Assembly (NCBI RefSeq): GCF_013618625.1
Contig: NZ_JABRWO010000003.1
Coordinates: 62,001-126,000 of the forward strand
Length of the DNA stretch: 64,000 nt
Reading direction: 5' to 3'
From: Bremerella alba
Lineage (GTDB): Bacteria; Planctomycetota; Planctomycetia; Pirellulales; Pirellulaceae
Below, in pieces: positions 45,703 through 56,115 of this stretch. Position numbers and translations under genes: made by a program. Below the pieces are notes generated by a model. It had not been told where the DNA came from. It saw only the letters and a list, made by a program, of their open reading frames with translations, and did not search any database. Numbering within the stretch: the stretch's first letter is position 1; every line of letters starts with the position of its first letter.

Positions 45703-46886
45703 CGTCTGATGAGATTCGAGTAGCATCTGCCAAATTTCGAGATGACCTATTTAAAGATACACTTCCTTTTTGGCTTGATCGTAGTATTGATGGAGAACAT
45801 GGCGGATACTTCACCGCGTTTGATCGCGACGGCAAGCAGCTTCAAACAGATAAATCGGTTTGGTTTCAAGGGCGTTTCGCTTGGATGCTTGCAACCATCG
45901 CTGAAACGGTCGAGCCTCGTGATTACTGGTTAGAGCGAGCCAAGCACGGCATTGACTTCCTTCAACGTCACTGCATTGATCGCGATGGAAGATACTTCTT
46001 CTTGGTGACCAAGGATGGACAGCCACTACGAAAACGCCGATATGTATTTTCCGAATGCTTTGCTGCCATGGCCTATTCAGCCTACGGGAAGGCGGCTCTA
46101 AGCGACGAGTATTGCCGACTAGCTGTCGACTTGTTTCAAAATATTCGACAATACTTGGGCCCCGATTCCATATTGGAACCCAAAGTGCGACCTGACGTAC
46201 GTTCGATGAAATCATTGGCTAACCCAATGATACTGATCGGCGTTGCCCAAGAGATTCGCAAAGCAACGGGTTTTGTTGAGTGTAACGAGGTTATCGATCA
46301 GTGCATCGACGAAATTCACAGTCACTTCGTTAAGGATGATTTAGGTTGTGTACTGGAAAACGTCGGGTCGCAAGGCGAGCTGATCGATACGTTCGATGGG
46401 CGTTTGATTAATCCCGGTCATTCGATCGAGCTGTCGTGGTTTCTTATGGAAGAGGCTCGCCAGCGTGATTTACCGAAGGTGGCTTCGCTGGGGAGGCAAA
46501 TTCTCGATTGGTCTCTGGAGTTAGGCTGGGACAATCAATACGGTGGTTTGTATCACTATCGAGATTGCCACGGGCTCCCATCTTCCGAGTACTGGCACGA
46601 CATGAAGTTCTGGTGGCCACATGCCGAGGCAATCATCGCGACGCTTCTCGCTTGGCGATTGACAGGCGATGACCAATATTGGAATTGGCATATAAAAATA
46701 AGCAATTGGGCGTATGAGCATTTCGCTGACCCTGAATTTGGGGAGTGGTTTGGCTATTTGCATCGTGATGGAACACTCTCTAGCACGATCAAGGGCAATC
46801 AATGGAAGGGGCCATTTCATTTGCCGAGAATGCAGCACTACTGCTGGCAGCTACTCGAGGAAGTAATTCATGCCCAGCCTGTTTGA
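45699..46886 (+). CDS. AGE family (N-acylglucosamine 2-epimerase-like) epimerase
   Basis: 395 residues from GTG 45699, whose codon overlaps the upstream stop (GTGA), so translation is coupled. Family landmarks: DGEHGGYFTAFDRDG, KSVWFQGRFAWMLA, RRYVFSECFAAMAYSAYG, INPGHSIELSWFLMEEA and WHDMKFWWPHAEAI, with the catalytic His residues expected in the last two. These enzymes epimerise N-acetylglucosamine to N-acetylmannosamine or act on cellobiose or mannose. The linked symporter and the lyase at 59.4 kb favour amino-sugar use, as an inference. Confidence 0.92.
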   Translation: MTSDEIRVASAKFRDDLFKDTLPFWLDRSIDGEHGGYFTAFDRDGKQLQTDKSVWFQGRFAWMLATIAETVEPRDYWLERAKHGIDFLQRHCIDRDGRYFFLVTKDGQPLRKRRYVFSECFAAMAYSAYGKAALSDEYCRLAVDLFQNIRQYLGPDSILEPKVRPDVRSMKSLANPMILIGVAQEIRKATGFVECNEVIDQCIDEIHSHFVKDDLGCVLENVGSQGELIDTFDGRLINPGHSIELSWFLMEEARQRDLPKVASLGRQILDWSLELGWDNQYGGLYHYRDCHGLPSSEYWHDMKFWWPHAEAIIATLLAWRLTGDDQYWNWHIKISNWAYEHFADPEFGEWFGYLHRDGTLSSTIKGNQWKGPFHLPRMQHYCWQLLEEVIHAQPV

Positions 46887-48738
46887 ATCGACGCAGCTTA
46901 GCTTGCTCGACTGGAGTGTGTTGGGGCTCTATTTTGGTGGGCTTCTTCTCCTTGGGGTCCTGCTTCGCAAGCGGAGTGGAGACGATTTAGAAGGCTACTT
47001 TTTGGCCGGCCGCAAATTGCCTGGTTGGCTAAATGGATTTTCGTATGCGGCGACGTGTATGAATGCCGATGTTGCTCCTGCCTACTGCGGGATGACCGTG
47101 GTAACGGGGGCATTCATCTGCTGGTTTTACTTTGCCCGGTTTGGGCTGGCATTGATGATTGCAGCTTTGCTATTTGCCGGTTTATGGCGGAGGTTAAATC
47201 TGCGAACCTCTCCGGAGTTTTACGAGCTGCGTTTTAGTGGTGGACCCGCTTTGACAATGCGTAGCTGGGTGGCATTGCGAAGCGCGTTGATCGCCTTGCC
47301 TGCCTGGACCGGTGCGGGGTTATTGGGATTGCATAAAATTTCGTCGCCACTGCTTGAATGGTCGATCTTCACCACTCTTGCCGTAGTTATTCCGGTGATT
47401 CTGTTTTATGTGTTGGCATCCGGATATGTGGGCGTTGTAACTTCCGACTTTTTTCAAACCCTGATCATTATCGGAAGTTCAATTCTGCTGATGATCATCG
47501 TACTGGTCGACTTTGGTGGCCCAACTCAGCTCTACGATGCATTAATACAATCGGCTGGCACCGAGGCTGCTAGTGTCTTTCCCCCGGTAGGCCACGAGGT
47601 TCTTGGATTAATCGCGATAGCTGCCTGGACAATGGGAACAGCGATTGGATATGGAGGTGATGCTGCACCTATGGCAGGGGCAATGGAAGGGCAACGCATC
47701 CTTTCCTGCCGTAATGAACGGGAATCGGCCAAGATGTATGTCTGGACGACGGTCGTGCTCTTTGTCCTCTTGGCAACACTGACACTTCCGGCTTTGGCTG
47801 CGATGGTCCATTGGCCGGAGGTAAGAACGGCTGAGCAAAAGGAGCTTGCTTATGGCATGCTACTCGCAAAATATTTACCACCGGGGCTGCTCGGGCTTGC
47901 TTTGAGCGCCGTCCTGGCTTCGATCATGAGCACCGTCAGCTCCAATATGAATTTCGGTGCCCAGGTTCTAGTGAATGACGTTTACCAACGATCACTGGTC
48001 AAAAAAGCATCTGTCAAACATTATCTGCTGATGGGTAAAGTGTTTTCGGCAGGCATTTTGATACTTGGGATTCTGGTGGCAGTCGCCGCGACGAATGTCA
48101 TCCAAATTTCAATTTTCATGCTAGGCTTGTCATCGGCCGAGTTAACGGCAAACTGGGCTCAATGGTGGTGGTGGCGTTTCAATGGTTGGGCCAGACTGGC
48201 AGCCTCGCTAGGCGGACCACTTATTTTCGTCATGAACAAGCTGTTTGTTTTTCCCAATCCATGGTTTGCCTTTCCGAGTCTCTTGGACTTTGGTCCCCAT
48301 AACGACTACATGATTATCTTTGTTTCGATGGGAATGACGTTTCTTTTCTGGGTAACAGTCGCTTGGCTGACGCCGCCGGAGCCTATGTCGCATTTGATAG
48401 AATTTTACCGGCAAGCTCGGCCATTCGGTTTGTGGCGTCCCGTCGCCGAGGCTGCCGGAGAGCCGCTTCCTCCGCGCGGCCGTATCGCCTCCGGGTTCGT
48501 TGTGGCGCCGTTCGGGACGGTCATGGTGGCAGCCGGTATTCTTGCGCTCTCACTACTTTTTCTTGGTCGCTGGAATGGGGCAGCGATCGCAGCCGCAACC
48601 ATGCTTATTTCGGGAACCGTGTTTTACTTCGGTTTCAGCAGGCTCATCCCGCCTCGAAGTACAGGCGATCTGGAACGCGATGCACAGCAGAAGCCCTTTC
48701 GCGAAAAGGTGGATCCGCATTATGTTGAGTCCCCTTGA
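46870..48738 (+). CDS. Sodium:solute symporter
   Basis: 622 residues with about 13-14 membrane helices. The start, LGLYFGGLLLLGVLLRKRSG then DLEGYFLAGRKLPGWLNGFSY, is that of the SSS family. LLGLALSAVLASIMSTVSSNMNF is the conserved helix region around the sodium site. It overlaps the epimerase end by 17 bases and is in the same transcript; it probably imports the sugar handled there. Confidence 0.93.
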   Translation: MPSLFESTQLSLLDWSVLGLYFGGLLLLGVLLRKRSGDDLEGYFLAGRKLPGWLNGFSYAATCMNADVAPAYCGMTVVTGAFICWFYFARFGLALMIAALLFAGLWRRLNLRTSPEFYELRFSGGPALTMRSWVALRSALIALPAWTGAGLLGLHKISSPLLEWSIFTTLAVVIPVILFYVLASGYVGVVTSDFFQTLIIIGSSILLMIIVLVDFGGPTQLYDALIQSAGTEAASVFPPVGHEVLGLIAIAAWTMGTAIGYGGDAAPMAGAMEGQRILSCRNERESAKMYVWTTVVLFVLLATLTLPALAAMVHWPEVRTAEQKELAYGMLLAKYLPPGLLGLALSAVLASIMSTVSSNMNFGAQVLVNDVYQRSLVKKASVKHYLLMGKVFSAGILILGILVAVAATNVIQISIFMLGLSSAELTANWAQWWWWRFNGWARLAASLGGPLIFVMNKLFVFPNPWFAFPSLLDFGPHNDYMIIFVSMGMTFLFWVTVAWLTPPEPMSHLIEFYRQARPFGLWRPVAEAAGEPLPPRGRIASGFVVAPFGTVMVAAGILALSLLFLGRWNGAAIAAATMLISGTVFYFGFSRLIPPRSTGDLERDAQQKPFREKVDPHYVESP

Positions 48739-48814
48739 ATTGGCATACTTAATTTAAGAGCACGGGAAAGTCTTCTCCTGTTGCTATCCTTTGCTTTTCG
48801 ACAGAATAGGCTCT

Positions 48815-49897
48815 ATGAACGTTGAGTTTGACCGGCCCAAACGTGTTCGCTTGGTGGATATTGCCGAGAAAGTCGGAGTTTCCAGGCGAGCCGTTTCTGC
48901 TGTTCTGCTGGGAACCGGCGGCAATCGCGTTACCGTCGGAGAGCAAAAGGCGAAAGAGATCCAGCTCGTCGCGAAGTCGATGGGATACCAGCCCAATCTT
49001 GCTGCACGCCAATTGGTTGGAAAACGTTCCCATACCTTTGGCTTGCTGGTTGCATCGGCAGGAGATCCACTGCGGTCGTTTCTTATTCAGCATCTGGATG
49101 AAGAAGCGGTCGCCCATGGCAATCGCACCTTGATCGGAAACACGGTTATTGCTCCTGATCGTTTCGAAAAGACAGTACAGCTATTTACTAATAGCGGTGT
49201 CGATGGAGTTCTCTGCGCTGTGCACAGTTGGCTGCCAGGCGATCGGGCTGACCTATTAGGACAGCATCCTTGTACCGTCTTTTACGAAGACCCGGGAACG
49301 CCGAACGCATGTTTTGTAACAGTTGATCGCCGGGCTGCGATCCGGAAAGCCACTAGTTTTCTTATTGAAAAAGGAAGAGAGCGAATTGGGCTAGCCCTAA
49401 ACGTGAAGTCCAGGAAGAGCCAGAAAGACCGCCTCATCGGCTACAAAGAAGCCTTAAGTCAGCATGGCCATAAATTTACGCCGGAGTTGGTGTTTCATGC
49501 GTCGCCTAAACACAAAAACGCCTACGCGAGCCACGATGTAGATAGTTTGAAATGGAGTTTTCCCGAAGAGGTAATCGATGACCTGATCGAAAAACTCATC
49601 ATCGGCCAGTCCGCAGATGCTATTATTGCCCATGACGACTACTGGGCAGCCACGCTCATAAAACGCCTTCACCGACGAGGGGTTCGAGTTCCCGACGATG
49701 TCGCCGTGGTCGGCTATCTGAATCATTATCTAGCGGACTTTACTGATCCTGCCATTACAACCATCGATCTAAATCACCTGAGCGCGGCAACGGAAATGGT
49801 ATCGATGCTGGAGAAAATGATTAGAGGAGAAGAATTGCCTGCTGATCAACGGCAGGTCCTAATCCAGCCGCAGCTGATTGAACGTGAGTCTGCGTAG
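48815..49897 (+). CDS. LacI family regulator
   Basis: 360 residues from ATG 48815. The helix-turn-helix RLVDIAEKVGVSRRAVSAVL, with hinge LVAKSMGYQPNLAARQLVG, is followed by a periplasmic-binding-type domain ending VPDDVAVVGYLNHYLADFTD and AITTIDLN. The usual VS at the recognition helix reads AVSAVL. It closes the 41.5-49.9 kb block and probably controls it. In 49898-50404 I see no gene, only the inverted repeat at 50134 and a 12-bp palindrome ATGAATATTCAT at 50115. Confidence 0.92.
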   Translation: MNVEFDRPKRVRLVDIAEKVGVSRRAVSAVLLGTGGNRVTVGEQKAKEIQLVAKSMGYQPNLAARQLVGKRSHTFGLLVASAGDPLRSFLIQHLDEEAVAHGNRTLIGNTVIAPDRFEKTVQLFTNSGVDGVLCAVHSWLPGDRADLLGQHPCTVFYEDPGTPNACFVTVDRRAAIRKATSFLIEKGRERIGLALNVKSRKSQKDRLIGYKEALSQHGHKFTPELVFHASPKHKNAYASHDVDSLKWSFPEEVIDDLIEKLIIGQSADAIIAHDDYWAATLIKRLHRRGVRVPDDVAVVGYLNHYLADFTDPAITTIDLNHLSAATEMVSMLEKMIRGEELPADQRQVLIQPQLIERESA

Positions 49898-50133
49898 TGT
49901 TTCGCCGGAGTACTCACCGACACTCGAATCTCAATTCGGTGCCACATGCCAGCATTCCGATTAGAAAAGCCCTTGCTATCAGTTGTGGTGGTAAGTCTCT
50001 GCTGAAAAGTGGTTTGCGCAGATCGTGATGGCTACCACCGGCCTTCTTATTCGTGCTACTTCGCCGTAAGCAGTAAGGGCAATACGCAAGCAATCTCCGC
50101 AGCTATTGCGATCTATGAATATTCATGACCGGG

Positions 50134-50161
50134 TGATAGATAAATCAGAGTTTATCCATCA
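50134..50161. promoter_or_regulatory. Imperfect inverted repeat before DUF1559 gene
   Basis: TGATAGATAAA, TCAGAG, TTTATCCATCA: 10 of 11 positions pair. It lies about 245 bases before the ATG at 50405, in an AT-rich intergenic stretch between a LacI-gene end and the next block. Possible operator; weak support. Confidence 0.3.
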
Positions 50162-50404
50162 AGTCTAGGCTGAAATCCTTCCAAAGGTCTTAGGTTCTTC
50201 AATCTCAGAGGCCATTTAATGTACTTTAATTCGCCTCTGAACGCGTTGTGTGGAAAGAGGAAAATAAAAATATAATAGAAAAGTCGCCGGTATTGCATTG
50301 AATAATCGTAATGAATAGTTAGACTTGCAGCCGTAGGTTTTGCCCTGTGTGATTGATTTCCCACCAAAAATCCTATTCCCCCTTTTCTACTTTGGGAGTG
50401 CCCG

Positions 50405-51334
50405 ATGAACATTCGCCCAAGAACAAACAGTGCTTTGGACGACCGCCGGATGGTGGCTCGTGGTTTTACGCTCGTTGAACTGTTGGTTGTGATTGCGATT
50501 ATTGGTGTGTTGATTGCTCTACTGCTACCGGCTGTTCAACAGGCTCGTGAGGCGGCGCGGCGAATGAGCTGCACGAACAATCTCAAGCAGTTGGGCCTCG
50601 CGCTGCACAACTATCACGATACCTTCGGTTCTTTTCCTCCGTCGGGGATTGATGGCGGCAAGTCGCATGGGATGTGGATTCGCACGGCCCCCTTCTTTGA
50701 AGCAGGCAACCTATACGATCAATACAACTTCTCGGCCACTTGGCGCGATAACCTGTCCCTTTGCTCGCAGTCCGATATGGCTACGTTGCATTGCCCCAGC
50801 AGTTCTCAAACGATCACGACGCTGGCATCGGAAGCTCCTTGTCCGACGACTCATTATTTTGGCAATGCTGGGCCGATTGGTTTGAATGCTACGACGAACG
50901 AAAACTATGCACGTGATACATCGCGTGAAAACGTTTCGATGTTTGGCGAAGTTGGGGACGAAGGTCTCTTCAAATTGCGTAGCGAGCTTGGCCTGCGAGA
51001 TTCGACCGATGGTTCGTCGAATACGATTCTATTGGGAGAGCTATCCTGGAACGAATATCCCTTTTACCGAGCCTGGAATCGCGGGCTGCACTGGACCTCG
51101 AGTGGCCTTTATCTGGCAACAACCAAAAACCATCGTTACCCGATCAATATTGGAGTGAAGAATCCCAGTTTTACCATGGTGGCCAACAATGGCGGCTACG
51201 GCAGTCAGCATCCCGGTGGCGCGAACTTCACAATGGCGGATGGTGCCGTGACGTTTCTACCAGAGACCATCGAAATCTCCACCTACCTGGCTTTGGCTAG
51301 CCGCGGTGGTGGCGAAGTCGTTTCGATGCCCTAA
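50405..51334 (+). CDS. DUF1559 prepilin-like protein
   Basis: 309 residues with [49 protein letters not shown] and the terminal [19 protein letters not shown]. It opens the second plus-strand block, followed by a lipoprotein, LacI, a sialidase-like protein, symporter and FAD protein. Confidence 0.93.
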   Translation: MNIRPRTNSALDDRRMVARGFTLVELLVVIAIIGVLIALLLPAVQQAREAARRMSCTNNLKQLGLALHNYHDTFGSFPPSGIDGGKSHGMWIRTAPFFEAGNLYDQYNFSATWRDNLSLCSQSDMATLHCPSSSQTITTLASEAPCPTTHYFGNAGPIGLNATTNENYARDTSRENVSMFGEVGDEGLFKLRSELGLRDSTDGSSNTILLGELSWNEYPFYRAWNRGLHWTSSGLYLATTKNHRYPINIGVKNPSFTMVANNGGYGSQHPGGANFTMADGAVTFLPETIEISTYLALASRGGGEVVSMP

Positions 51335-51361
51335 CTGCCTTGTAAGAAAAGGAGAATTGCC

Positions 51362-51772
51362 GTGGTGAAGTGGTTTGCAGGAGCACTGTCGTTGTTTTTG
51401 GCGATATTCGCAGCGTGTGGATGCAGTCAGCAGGACGATGTTGAGAAGTTTCACATTGAAGGCGTTGTCACCTATCAAGGACAATCGGTGCCGGTCGGTT
51501 CAATTGTCTTTCAACCAGATCCATCTCAAGGAAATAGCGGCCCTTATGGTGTTGCTCAAATTAAGGATGGCAAGTTCAGCACGAAGCTCCAGGGACAAGC
51601 GAGTGTCGGCGGTCCCCATCTCGTGATTATTGAAGCATTCGACGGTAAAGAAGTGAACCCTGACTATGCACCGTACGGAGCATCGATCGGTTTGACCTAT
51701 CAAGAACGGTTCGATCTACCGAAACAAGATTCGACGCTCGATATCGAATTGACCGACCGGAAGAAGCGTTAA
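51362..51772 (+). CDS. Small lipoprotein paired with DUF1559 protein
   Basis: 136 residues. It starts at GTG 51362 (or the next codon, also GTG), with AAGGAG 8 bases upstream. Signal peptide ends ACGC. The body FHIEGVVTYQGQSVPVGSIV and FQPDP is the same beta-sandwich type as the other DUF1559-linked lipoproteins. It begins 27 bases after the DUF1559 stop. Confidence 0.87.
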   Translation: MVKWFAGALSLFLAIFAACGCSQQDDVEKFHIEGVVTYQGQSVPVGSIVFQPDPSQGNSGPYGVAQIKDGKFSTKLQGQASVGGPHLVIIEAFDGKEVNPDYAPYGASIGLTYQERFDLPKQDSTLDIELTDRKKR

Positions 51773-51793
51773 TCCCGAAAAAGAAAGTGTTTC

Positions 51794-52828
51794 ATGGCCA
51801 ATACTGTCGAAATCGCGGAGGCTGCCGGTGTTTCTCAGGCCACCGTGTCGCGCGTGATTAACAACCAGTCCGGCGTCGCTCCGGAAACGGTTCAGTTGGT
51901 TCGCGACATGATCAAGCGTCTCGGATACCAGCCACGCCCAAGAAAAGCCCGTAAGTCTTCCGAGCCTGTGAAGCCCCCTAAAAACGTAGCGGTCGTCATG
52001 CTCGATGAAAGCTGTCAGCGTCATCCGACATTGGCGATGGCGAAGCTCAAAGGTGTGCAGCAGGCACTCGCCATCGCCGGAATGAACATGATTCTGGCCG
52101 ATGTCAGCAGCGGCGAGGTCAACGTGCCAGCAATCGCTCAAAAGCAGCTCGACGGTGTCCTTTTGTGGGGCCATCGGGGCTCGAAAGAACTACTTGATAA
52201 GCTACAAGGGATCCCCGCCGTTTGGCTTTCGTCGCATGTCAGCAGTACCGATAGCGTTGTTTCGCAGGGAAATGCGGCGATCGGGCAGTTGGCTGGTGAG
52301 TATCTGTTGAAGCAAAACCACACGAATCTTTGCTTTCTAACTGTTCACAGCGATCATCCTGGATTTGCAGCTCGCGGCGATGGCTTTGGCTACGCCGTCC
52401 ATCTTGCCGGACATGAAATCAGGCGATTTCAAAGCGAGCAGGATGTCCCGTTTGAAAAAATGTCATCTCAACAACTCGAAGAGTCGCTTGCTCTATTGGT
52501 CGAGACGATGCTCGCCGAGATGCCCCGTCCGATCGGTCTGTTTCTACCAGACGATCAAATCACGGCCACTGTTTACCGACTTTTGCAACGAGCAAACGTT
52601 GAAGTGGGACGCGATATCGAAATCGTCTCTTGCAACAACGAAGAACCATACCTGGCCGGGCTTCATCCTCGTCCGGCAACGATTGATCTGGGCCCGGAAC
52701 TTACTGGGCGGCGAGCCGTCGAGCAACTGCTCTGGAACATCCGGCAGCCCCAGCTAAGTGGTCGCCGCGTCGAGCTCATCGTCGAGCCGATCCTGATTGA
52801 CGGGGAATCGCTAGCCGACTTTTCATAG
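51794..52828 (+). CDS. LacI family regulator
   Basis: 344 residues. The recognition part EIAEAAGVSQATVSRVINNQ is canonical, with a hinge MIKRLGYQPRPRKARKSSEP. The effector domain has VAVVMLDESCQRHP and closes with RPATIDLGPELTGRRAVEQL, seen in the XylR-like or GntR-like LacI members with a non-standard sensor. It lies 21 bases after the lipoprotein and upstream of the sialidase-like gene, which it likely controls. Confidence 0.92.
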   Translation: MANTVEIAEAAGVSQATVSRVINNQSGVAPETVQLVRDMIKRLGYQPRPRKARKSSEPVKPPKNVAVVMLDESCQRHPTLAMAKLKGVQQALAIAGMNMILADVSSGEVNVPAIAQKQLDGVLLWGHRGSKELLDKLQGIPAVWLSSHVSSTDSVVSQGNAAIGQLAGEYLLKQNHTNLCFLTVHSDHPGFAARGDGFGYAVHLAGHEIRRFQSEQDVPFEKMSSQQLEESLALLVETMLAEMPRPIGLFLPDDQITATVYRLLQRANVEVGRDIEIVSCNNEEPYLAGLHPRPATIDLGPELTGRRAVEQLLWNIRQPQLSGRRVELIVEPILIDGESLADFS

Positions 52829-52890
52829 CGCCCCTGGCTTACTTAATCGAGACCCTTTCCCCCCTTCCTCACCTGGAGTTGCTTATCATC

Positions 52891-54504
52891 ATGTTTCGCA
52901 TCCTTACATTGTCAATGCTGTTAGCCTTGGCCCTAAACGCCTATGGACTTCAGGCCGAAGAGACAACCGCTAAAGAACACTCCTCGGTCATGCTCTCTGG
53001 CGATTGGGTACCGGAAAGTCCGCATTGGATTGATTTCGACAACCTGCCGAAAATTCCTTCCCAGCATGTGGTGATCAGCGACGTCCGCAAGTCCAGCGGG
53101 GTGAATCAGCACAATTACTTGACCTTCTACGACAACAACTATTGGGCCATGTGGAGCGATGGACCAGCGGTGGAAGACCGTGTTGGTCAACGTGTATCGT
53201 TCGCAATCAGTAAGAACGGCATCGACTGGAGTAAACCAAAGTATCTAACGCCAGAGCCGCCTGGCTCAGGCAAGGGTTCCGAGTACTATAACACGCGCAG
53301 CAAAAAAGGTTTTCGTTGGATTTCACGTGGCTTTTGGCAGCGAGACGGTGAACTGCTTGCGTTATGTTCGCTCGATGAAGGTGCAGGCTTCTTCGGCAAA
53401 AGTCTTGAACTCAGAGCATTTCGCTGGGACAAAAAGGACAATGCTTGGGTCGACCACGGCCTAGTGCATAAGAACGCTATTAACAACTTCCCACCTAAAA
53501 AGATTCCCAGCGGCGAATGGATGATGTCGCGGCGGACGCACGACTACTCCAAGCATGGTGTTGAATTCCTTACTGGTGGCGTCGAAGCGATCGACTCCTG
53601 GGATTCGTTTCCTGTGCTAGGATCCAGCCAAGAACTCGCCGCGGAGGAGCCATATTGGTGGGTTCTACCCGATGGCCGGTTGACGGCACTTTTCCGCGAT
53701 AATCGCCAGAGTGGCTATCTGTACCGATCGTTTTCGGAAGATAACGGCCGCACATGGAGTCGACCGCATCGTACCGACTTTCCAGATGCTCGATCGAAGT
53801 TCAGCGGCGTTCAGCTGACTGATGGGCGATACGTGTTAGTATCTAACCCGCATCCGAAACGGCGCAATCCGTTGGCTCTTTCGATCAGTGACGATGGGGT
53901 CGTCTTTACGAAGATGGGCTACTTGGCTGGAGGGAGGCATGTCGACTATCCACATGTAATCGAGCATGACGGCTATCTCTTGGTTGCCTTTGCCACACAA
54001 AAGCAAACGGTGGAAGTCCTAAAGATCAGGTTGGAAGAACTTGACGCGTTGACTATGCCGGAAAAGCCGCTGGTCAAGCCGCCACCGTATGAGCCGAAGA
54101 AGGGCGATACGATTCTCGATGCCGGCAACAGTGAGCAAGTCACGATCACTGGACCTTGGAAGTCGAGTGATAAGGATTCCGAGCGTTACGGTGATGATTA
54201 TCTTTTCCTGAATCCATCGGATAGCGGCACGGTCCGTTTCAACATTAATGTGCCTGCCAAGGGTAACTACGAGATCTTCACATTGTGGAATGCTCGCGGG
54301 CGTCGTGCGACCGATGTTCCGTTCACAATCTCGCATACCGATGGGACGAAGAAGGTTCTTATTAACCAGAATAGTGACAGCGGTATCTGGAATAGCTTGG
54401 GTACTTACCAACTCTCCCCTGGGAATGCATCCGTAGAAGTCTCGATTGATAAAGCAAGCAACTTTACGGTGGTGGATGCCATTTTGGTGACACCCCGACC
54501 GTAG
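52891..54504 (+). CDS. Secreted sialidase-fold protein with golvesin-type C-terminal domain
   Basis: 537 residues from ATG 52891 with signal peptide ILTLSMLLALALNAYGLQA. The first 380 or so residues show propeller repeats with Asp-box-like strands (SFAISKNGIDWSKP, SFSEDNGRTWSRP, SISDDGVVFTKMG). The last 130 (DTILDAGNSEQVTITGPWKS and on to TVVDAILVTP) match the golvesin/Xly carbohydrate-binding-like domain. It may be a sialidase or another glycoside hydrolase with that fold; the catalytic Arg triad cannot be assigned by eye. Confidence 0.85.
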   Translation: MFRILTLSMLLALALNAYGLQAEETTAKEHSSVMLSGDWVPESPHWIDFDNLPKIPSQHVVISDVRKSSGVNQHNYLTFYDNNYWAMWSDGPAVEDRVGQRVSFAISKNGIDWSKPKYLTPEPPGSGKGSEYYNTRSKKGFRWISRGFWQRDGELLALCSLDEGAGFFGKSLELRAFRWDKKDNAWVDHGLVHKNAINNFPPKKIPSGEWMMSRRTHDYSKHGVEFLTGGVEAIDSWDSFPVLGSSQELAAEEPYWWVLPDGRLTALFRDNRQSGYLYRSFSEDNGRTWSRPHRTDFPDARSKFSGVQLTDGRYVLVSNPHPKRRNPLALSISDDGVVFTKMGYLAGGRHVDYPHVIEHDGYLLVAFATQKQTVEVLKIRLEELDALTMPEKPLVKPPPYEPKKGDTILDAGNSEQVTITGPWKSSDKDSERYGDDYLFLNPSDSGTVRFNINVPAKGNYEIFTLWNARGRRATDVPFTISHTDGTKKVLINQNSDSGIWNSLGTYQLSPGNASVEVSIDKASNFTVVDAILVTPRP

Positions 54505-54540
54505 CCTTTTCCGTGACTTGCTTTGTTTGATTGGAATTCA

Positions 54541-56115
54541 ATGGAACTCATGCTACGCCCGCTCGATATTGCCGCCATCGTGGCTTACCTGGCCGCGATG
54601 ATTGGGATCGGCATCTATTTTTCGCGGCGGAACAACACGACCGAAGAATACTTTGTCGGGAACCGATCGTTCTCTGGCTGGGTGATTGGCCTGTCGATGC
54701 TCGGGACGATCGTCAGTTCGGCCACGTTCTTGGCCCTTCCGGCCGCGGCCTATGTGCTGGACTGGCGTCAGTTAGCAGTCAATCTTGTGCTACCGTTCAT
54801 CGCTGTATTGGCGGTGCTAATCTTCATTCCGTTCTTTCGACGCGGTAAGTTGACCTCGGCGTTTGAATATCTCGGCATGCGATACGGCACTCTACCGCGG
54901 ATCTACGGTACGCTCAGCTTCATTTTTCTACAACTGATCCGCATGTCGCAGATATTATTTCTCGTTTCCATTCCGGTGCAGTTTCTCACGGGGTTACCGA
55001 TTGAGGTTGTGGTCGTTGTCGCGGGAATCTTCATTGCCTTTTACACCATTGCCGGCGGGATTGAAGCGGTTGTATGGACCGATGTCGTCCAAGCCTTGGT
55101 CTTGATGGCAGGTTGCCTACTATGCTTCACCTATATAGTGATCGATTTACCCGGAGGGGTAACGCAGATTGTCGAAGCCGGCGCGGCGGAGAATAAGTTC
55201 AGTCTTGGGAGCTTCGAGTGGAACTTGAACGAACGCACGTTCTGGACCGTTGTTATTTTAGGCATCATCAACTGGTTGGCGATTTACTCTGGCGATCAGA
55301 ATATGGTGCAGCGATACCTAGCCGCGCGATCAACGCGTGAGGCTCGAAAGGCGACGATCATCTACTCTGCGATCGCCTTGCCGATGTGGACGATGTTCTT
55401 CTTCATTGGTACGGCTCTTTTCGTCTATTACCAGGCATTTCCCGACTCGGCCATCGCCGGACTTGAAACCGACCAGGTCTTGCCCTACTTTATTTTGACC
55501 CGAATTCCTGCTGGTTTGGCTGGACTGATTATTGCCGCAGTAATGGCCGCAGCGATGAGTTCGCTCGACTCCGGTATTAACTCGATATCGACGGTTACGG
55601 TGGTCGACTTATTACGTCCCTATCTTGGCAAGGAGTATTCAGATCGGTTCTACCTCCGCGTGGCGCGCACCGTCGCGGCGCTGGTAAGCGTGCTGGTCGT
55701 TTCTGGCGGAATCTTGTTTAGCCGGATCGAGAAAGAAAGCATGAATGACATCAGTTTGATCGTCACCAGCTTGTTCGGGGGCTGTTTGATGGGACTGTTC
55801 ATGATGGGTTTCTTCACGCGTCGTGTGAATGGAACCGCTGCAACCATTGCCATGTTGCTGGCCATAATGTTCAACGCCTATCTTGGATTTGGCCTTCTGA
55901 AGTGGCTTCCCAATGCGTGGACTTTTAGCGTGCATAGTTACTGGATCGGGGCACTTGTGAACCTAGTGTTCGCCGTCACGGCCTATCTAATGAGTTTCGT
56001 AATCGGAACATCCACACGCGACCTAACCGGACTGACCGTGTGGACATTGCAGAAATCACGTGGCCGAACCGAAGATGCGGCCCAATTGACCTCGTCGGTG
56101 AGCACCCAGGATTAA
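54541..56115 (+). CDS. Sodium:solute symporter
   Basis: 524 residues from ATG 54541 with about 13 membrane helices. Family landmarks: IGIGIYFSRRNNTTEEYFVG and NRSFSGWVIGLSMLGTIVSS, WTDVVQALVLMAGC, and LIIAAVMAAAMSSLDSGINS. It is distantly related to the symporter at 46870. Its stop shares one base with the start of the FAD gene. Probably sodium-coupled uptake of the product of the sialidase-like enzyme. Confidence 0.93.
   Translation: MELMLRPLDIAAIVAYLAAMIGIGIYFSRRNNTTEEYFVGNRSFSGWVIGLSMLGTIVSSATFLALPAAAYVLDWRQLAVNLVLPFIAVLAVLIFIPFFRRGKLTSAFEYLGMRYGTLPRIYGTLSFIFLQLIRMSQILFLVSIPVQFLTGLPIEVVVVVAGIFIAFYTIAGGIEAVVWTDVVQALVLMAGCLLCFTYIVIDLPGGVTQIVEAGAAENKFSLGSFEWNLNERTFWTVVILGIINWLAIYSGDQNMVQRYLAARSTREARKATIIYSAIALPMWTMFFFIGTALFVYYQAFPDSAIAGLETDQVLPYFILTRIPAGLAGLIIAAVMAAAMSSLDSGINSISTVTVVDLLRPYLGKEYSDRFYLRVARTVAALVSVLVVSGGILFSRIEKESMNDISLIVTSLFGGCLMGLFMMGFFTRRVNGTAATIAMLLAIMFNAYLGFGLLKWLPNAWTFSVHSYWIGALVNLVFAVTAYLMSFVIGTSTRDLTGLTVWTLQKSRGRTEDAAQLTSSVSTQD

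Noticed and set aside
50152-50412. Minus-strand frame of 86 codons before the third DUF1559 gene
   Set aside because: AT-rich spacer with no ribosome site, overlapping the upstream region of a well-supported gene.
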